The position numbers and the translations under genes were made by a program. Below, piece by piece: positions 61,556 to 64,000 of a stretch of DNA of 64,000 bases. Origin of the DNA: Deinococcus aquaedulcis (lineage in GTDB: Bacteria > Deinococcota > Deinococci > Deinococcales > Deinococcaceae); NCBI RefSeq assembly GCF_019693445.1, contig NZ_JAHRBL010000009.1, forward strand, positions 73,756 through 137,755, written 5' to 3'. Under the pieces are notes generated by a model. That model ran no database searches and was not told the origin of the DNA. It was given only the letters and a program-made list of their open reading frames with translations. Each line of letters opens with the position of its first letter. Position 1 is the stretch's first letter.

Positions 61556-63352
61556 TCATGCCAGCACCCCTTCGCCGTCATCCAGCACGCCCGCGCGCAG
61601 CAGGGCGGCGTAGTGGCTCTCTGGGGTGCGGGCCAGGGTGTCGCGCTCGCCGTGTTCCAGAATCTCGCCGCCGCCCAGCACCAGAATCCGGTCGGCGCGC
61701 GCCACGGTGTCCAGGCGGTGGGCGATGATGATGGCGGTGCGCCCAGACAGCAGGCGGGTCATGGCGGCCGTCAGCAGGGCCTCGGTGGCGGGGTCCAGGC
61801 GGCTGCTGGGCTCATCCAGAATGATTAGGCTGGGGTCGCGCAGCAGCACGCGGGCAAAGGCCAGCAGTTGCGCCTCGCCCGCCGAGAGGCTGCCGGTGGG
61901 CAGGGGCGTGCGCACGCCTTCTTCCAGCCGGTCCAGCCACGTCCCCAGGCCCACCTCGCGCAGCGCAGCTTCCACAGCGTCATCACCCACTTGCGGGTCA
62001 AAGAAACTCAGGTTGTCGCGCACGCTGGCCTGAAACAGCTGCACGTCCTGCGTGACCACGGCCACGCGGCGGCGCAGGTCCTGCAGGGGCGTGTGGGTCA
62101 CGTTCACGCCGCCCAGGCGAATCTCGCCCTCGGTGGCGTCGTACAGGCGGGAGACCAGGCGGGTGAGGGTGGTCTTGCCGCTGCCGGTGCGGCCCAGCAG
62201 GCCCAGGGTCTGGCCAGCGGGCAGGTGCAGCGACACGTCCCGCAGCACTGGGCGGCTGGCCGGGTCTTCGGGGGTGTAAGAAAAGGTGACGTGATCAAAG
62301 TCCAGCGCCAGGGGTCCGGGGGGTAGCGGCGTAGCGCCGCCCACCACGGCACTCTTCAGGGCCAGCAGTTCGGACACGCGCCCCAGGCTGGCTCCGGCCT
62401 TTTGCAGGTCCTGCAGCTGCTGGGTCAGCTGGTCAATGGGTTCTTCCACCAGTGTCATGTACTGGTACATCAGAAAGGCGGTGCCCAATGAGATGGCCCC
62501 GGCGGCGTACAGGCCCACAGCGGCGGTCAGCACGCCCACATAGCCAATGGCGAAGAGCAGCATGCTCAGCTGCCACACCACGCTCCGGCGCCGCCAGGAG
62601 GTAATGGAGCGGGTGAAAAAGGTGCGCTGCGTCTGTAAAAAGCGCCGCAGGTGGTGTTCGCCGGCCCCTAGGCTGCGAATATCGTCTAGGCCCGAGAGGC
62701 GCTCTTCCACGAAACCGAACAGCCGGGCGCTGGCTTCGCGCTCCAAGCGGGTGGGTTCCACGCCCAGTTTGCGCACCCGGTTCATGGCGCCCAGCGTCAC
62801 CAGCGTGAACAGGGCCACCCCCAGGCCCACCCGCCAGTCCTCGCGGAAGAACATGATCAGGGCGCCCGTCAGCAGCAGGGCCGCGCCAAAGACCCGCACC
62901 GCGAACTGCGAGAAGAAGTTGCTCAGGGCCGTCACGTCGCCGTCAATGCGCTCGATCATCTCGCCGGGGGTGCGTTCCTTGTGCTCGCGCATGTCCAGTG
63001 ACAGCAGGTGCGCCATCAGGTCCGCGCGCAGGCGGTTGGTGGCGGTCCAGCCCACCCGGGCGCCCACGTAGGTGGCTCCGGCGGTCATCAGCTGCACGCC
63101 CACGGCCAGCACGAGATACAGCCCCGCCAGCCGCACCAGCAGCCCCACATCGGCCCCGGCGCCCAGCTTGGCGCTGTCCACGAAGCGGCGCAGCAGCTGG
63201 GGCAGCAGCAGGTTCAGTGCCGTGCCGGTCAGTAGCAGGGCGGCCAGGGCGGCCACCTGCCACTTGAGGGGGCCCAGGTAGGTGCCCAGGACGGCCAGGG
63301 CGCGGCTGGACCGTTCGGGTGGGGGCGAGGGGGCGGGGGAGGGCGGGGTCAT
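61556..63352 (-). CDS. ABC exporter half-transporter with catalytic Walker B
   Basis: 598 residues: six-TM permease domain then ATPase. Walker A GRTGSGKTT, signature LSAGEAQLL (degenerate from LSGGQ), Walker B LIILDEPSSRLD with the catalytic Glu, H-loop IIIAHRLDT. The pattern complements its neighbour: this Walker site plus the partner's LSGGQ forms the working ATPase site. Substrate unknown; lipids, peptides or drugs are all possible for this class. Confidence 0.92.
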   Translation of the reverse strand: MTPPSPAPSPPPERSSRALAVLGTYLGPLKWQVAALAALLLTGTALNLLLPQLLRRFVDSAKLGAGADVGLLVRLAGLYLVLAVGVQLMTAGATYVGARVGWTATNRLRADLMAHLLSLDMREHKERTPGEMIERIDGDVTALSNFFSQFAVRVFGAALLLTGALIMFFREDWRVGLGVALFTLVTLGAMNRVRKLGVEPTRLEREASARLFGFVEERLSGLDDIRSLGAGEHHLRRFLQTQRTFFTRSITSWRRRSVVWQLSMLLFAIGYVGVLTAAVGLYAAGAISLGTAFLMYQYMTLVEEPIDQLTQQLQDLQKAGASLGRVSELLALKSAVVGGATPLPPGPLALDFDHVTFSYTPEDPASRPVLRDVSLHLPAGQTLGLLGRTGSGKTTLTRLVSRLYDATEGEIRLGGVNVTHTPLQDLRRRVAVVTQDVQLFQASVRDNLSFFDPQVGDDAVEAALREVGLGTWLDRLEEGVRTPLPTGSLSAGEAQLLAFARVLLRDPSLIILDEPSSRLDPATEALLTAAMTRLLSGRTAIIIAHRLDTVARADRILVLGGGEILEHGERDTLARTPESHYAALLRAGVLDDGEGVLA

Positions 63353-63448
63353 GGGGTCAGGCTAGGGGGCGGGGGGTGGGGGGCGCATCTGCCGAGTGGC
63401 GCATGGGGGTTGAGGTGGGGTTCATGCGGGGGGATGGGGGATGACGTT

Positions 63449-63699
63449 TTCTGGCTTGCCCCACCCCCCCAGCCCCCCTACCCCAGAGGGGCAGGGGGGA
63501 GCAGACGTTCGCACTGGGCAAGAGTTTTTACTGGAGTCGGCTGGGTTTCTCCATTCGTTGACGTGTCCGGCTTCGACGCCATCCTCCGCCCCATCGCAAT
63601 GGCCCGCGCCCTTCGGGCACGACGGCCTCGTCTGGACCTGGGCGGTAGGGGGGCAAGAAGGCGTGGTGCGGCCCAGCAGGTTTTACTTTGAACGGCAAA
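63449..63699. repeat. direct repeat copy 2
   Basis: About 250 bp matching 59271-59522 through most of its length, beginning GGCTTGCCCCACCCCCCCAG and ending GCCCAGCAGGTTTTACTTT. Confidence 0.8.
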
Positions 63700-63956
63700 A
63701 GCAGCTCTGGCTTCTGCTGCTGTTCAAAGTAGAACCTCGTGTCCTAAGCGTGCCCACCCTTCACCCCTGCGGGGTGAGCAACGGAAGCCGTCGTGCGCGC
63801 AGCGCGCGGGCGTCTGGCGATGGACGGAGGTAGACCACGGCGTACGACACGGGGCGAAGACAAGCCACCCCGAACCGCCAGTCAACGTTTGCCGAGCGCA
63901 GCGGAAAACTCCCCCCTGCCCCTCCGGGGTAGGGGGGCTGGGGGGGTGGGGCAACG
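63700..63956. repeat. inverted, diverged half of the same repeat
   Basis: CCGTCGTGCGCGCAGCGCGC (63789) and the G-rich end 63908-63956 are the complement of parts of copy 2. Together 63449-63956 forms an imperfect ~500-bp palindrome, with TACTTTGAAC / GTTCAAAGTA at its centre. No gene seen from 63353 to the window end. Confidence 0.6.
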
Positions 63957-64000
63957 CCGGCAAACGAACTCGCCCAAACAGAAAGCCCCCCTCACCCTTT

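Noticed and set aside
63410..63963. Several 79-130 codon frames at the right edge
   Set aside because: They translate the direct and inverted repeats; low complexity and no ribosome sites.

Overview
The window is GC-rich, gene-dense bacterial chromosome that most likely comes from a Deinococcus. The evidence is a glutaminyl-tRNA synthetase with a C-terminal YqeY-type domain, and many start codons lying 6-8 nt behind a TANNNT -10 box (leaderless mRNAs). The genes otherwise match this lineage: 2-oxoglutarate dehydrogenase E1/E2, the purCSQLF set, MenG and an AdaA-AlkA fusion. There are no rRNA genes, no CRISPR array and no intact prophage. Host assignment is inference; no search was run.

Layout. 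1-2.2 kb: the end of a TPR/winged-helix/BTAD regulator, a 58-aa secreted peptide and a small helical protein. 2.5-12.4 kb: a beta-propeller protein, glnS, small secreted proteins, an HtrA-like protease, a divergent holin-like/S24-repressor pair, a Nudix hydrolase and a GGCT-like protein. 12.4-16.3 kb: rpsO with a terminator-like leader, tRNA-Leu(GAG), SRP RNA, carbonic anhydrase, an M29 aminopeptidase and tRNA-Pro(GGG). 16.4-25.2 kb: nitrilase, GNATs, a WapI-like immunity protein, an alpha-oxoamine synthase, menG, a six-repeat beta protein, a PadR pair and sucB. 25.3-25.7 kb: two tandem structured RNAs, each carrying a circularly permuted tRNA-like domain (Y RNA/YrlA-like). 25.8-36.6 kb: sucA, gluconolactonase, a VTICH-repeat surface protein, small proteins, an MFS transporter, an M48 protease, YwbE and an SDR. 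36.6-44.7 kb: a purine operon on the minus strand (purC, purS, cupin, purQ, two DinB-like proteins, MOSC, purL, purF), interrupted between purL and purF by a DUF559 nuclease gene inside 39-bp inverted repeats. 45-53.8 kb: AdaA-AlkA, a PEP-mutase-like enzyme, hydrolases, three coupled double-GNAT paralogues and a degenerate Nudix protein. 54-64 kb: a VUT/QueT-like transporter with a QueF-like protein, a GH31 glucosidase, an RNase H protein, pyrE, and an asymmetric heterodimeric ABC exporter flanked by ~250-bp direct repeats.

The strongest unusual signals are the tandem permuted-tRNA RNAs, the TIR-bounded DUF559 cassette, the regulator/secreted-peptide cluster at the left edge, the S24 repressor whose candidate operator fills the promoter of a holin-like gene, and a dispersed repeat family, one copy of which forms the N-terminus of the M48 protease.
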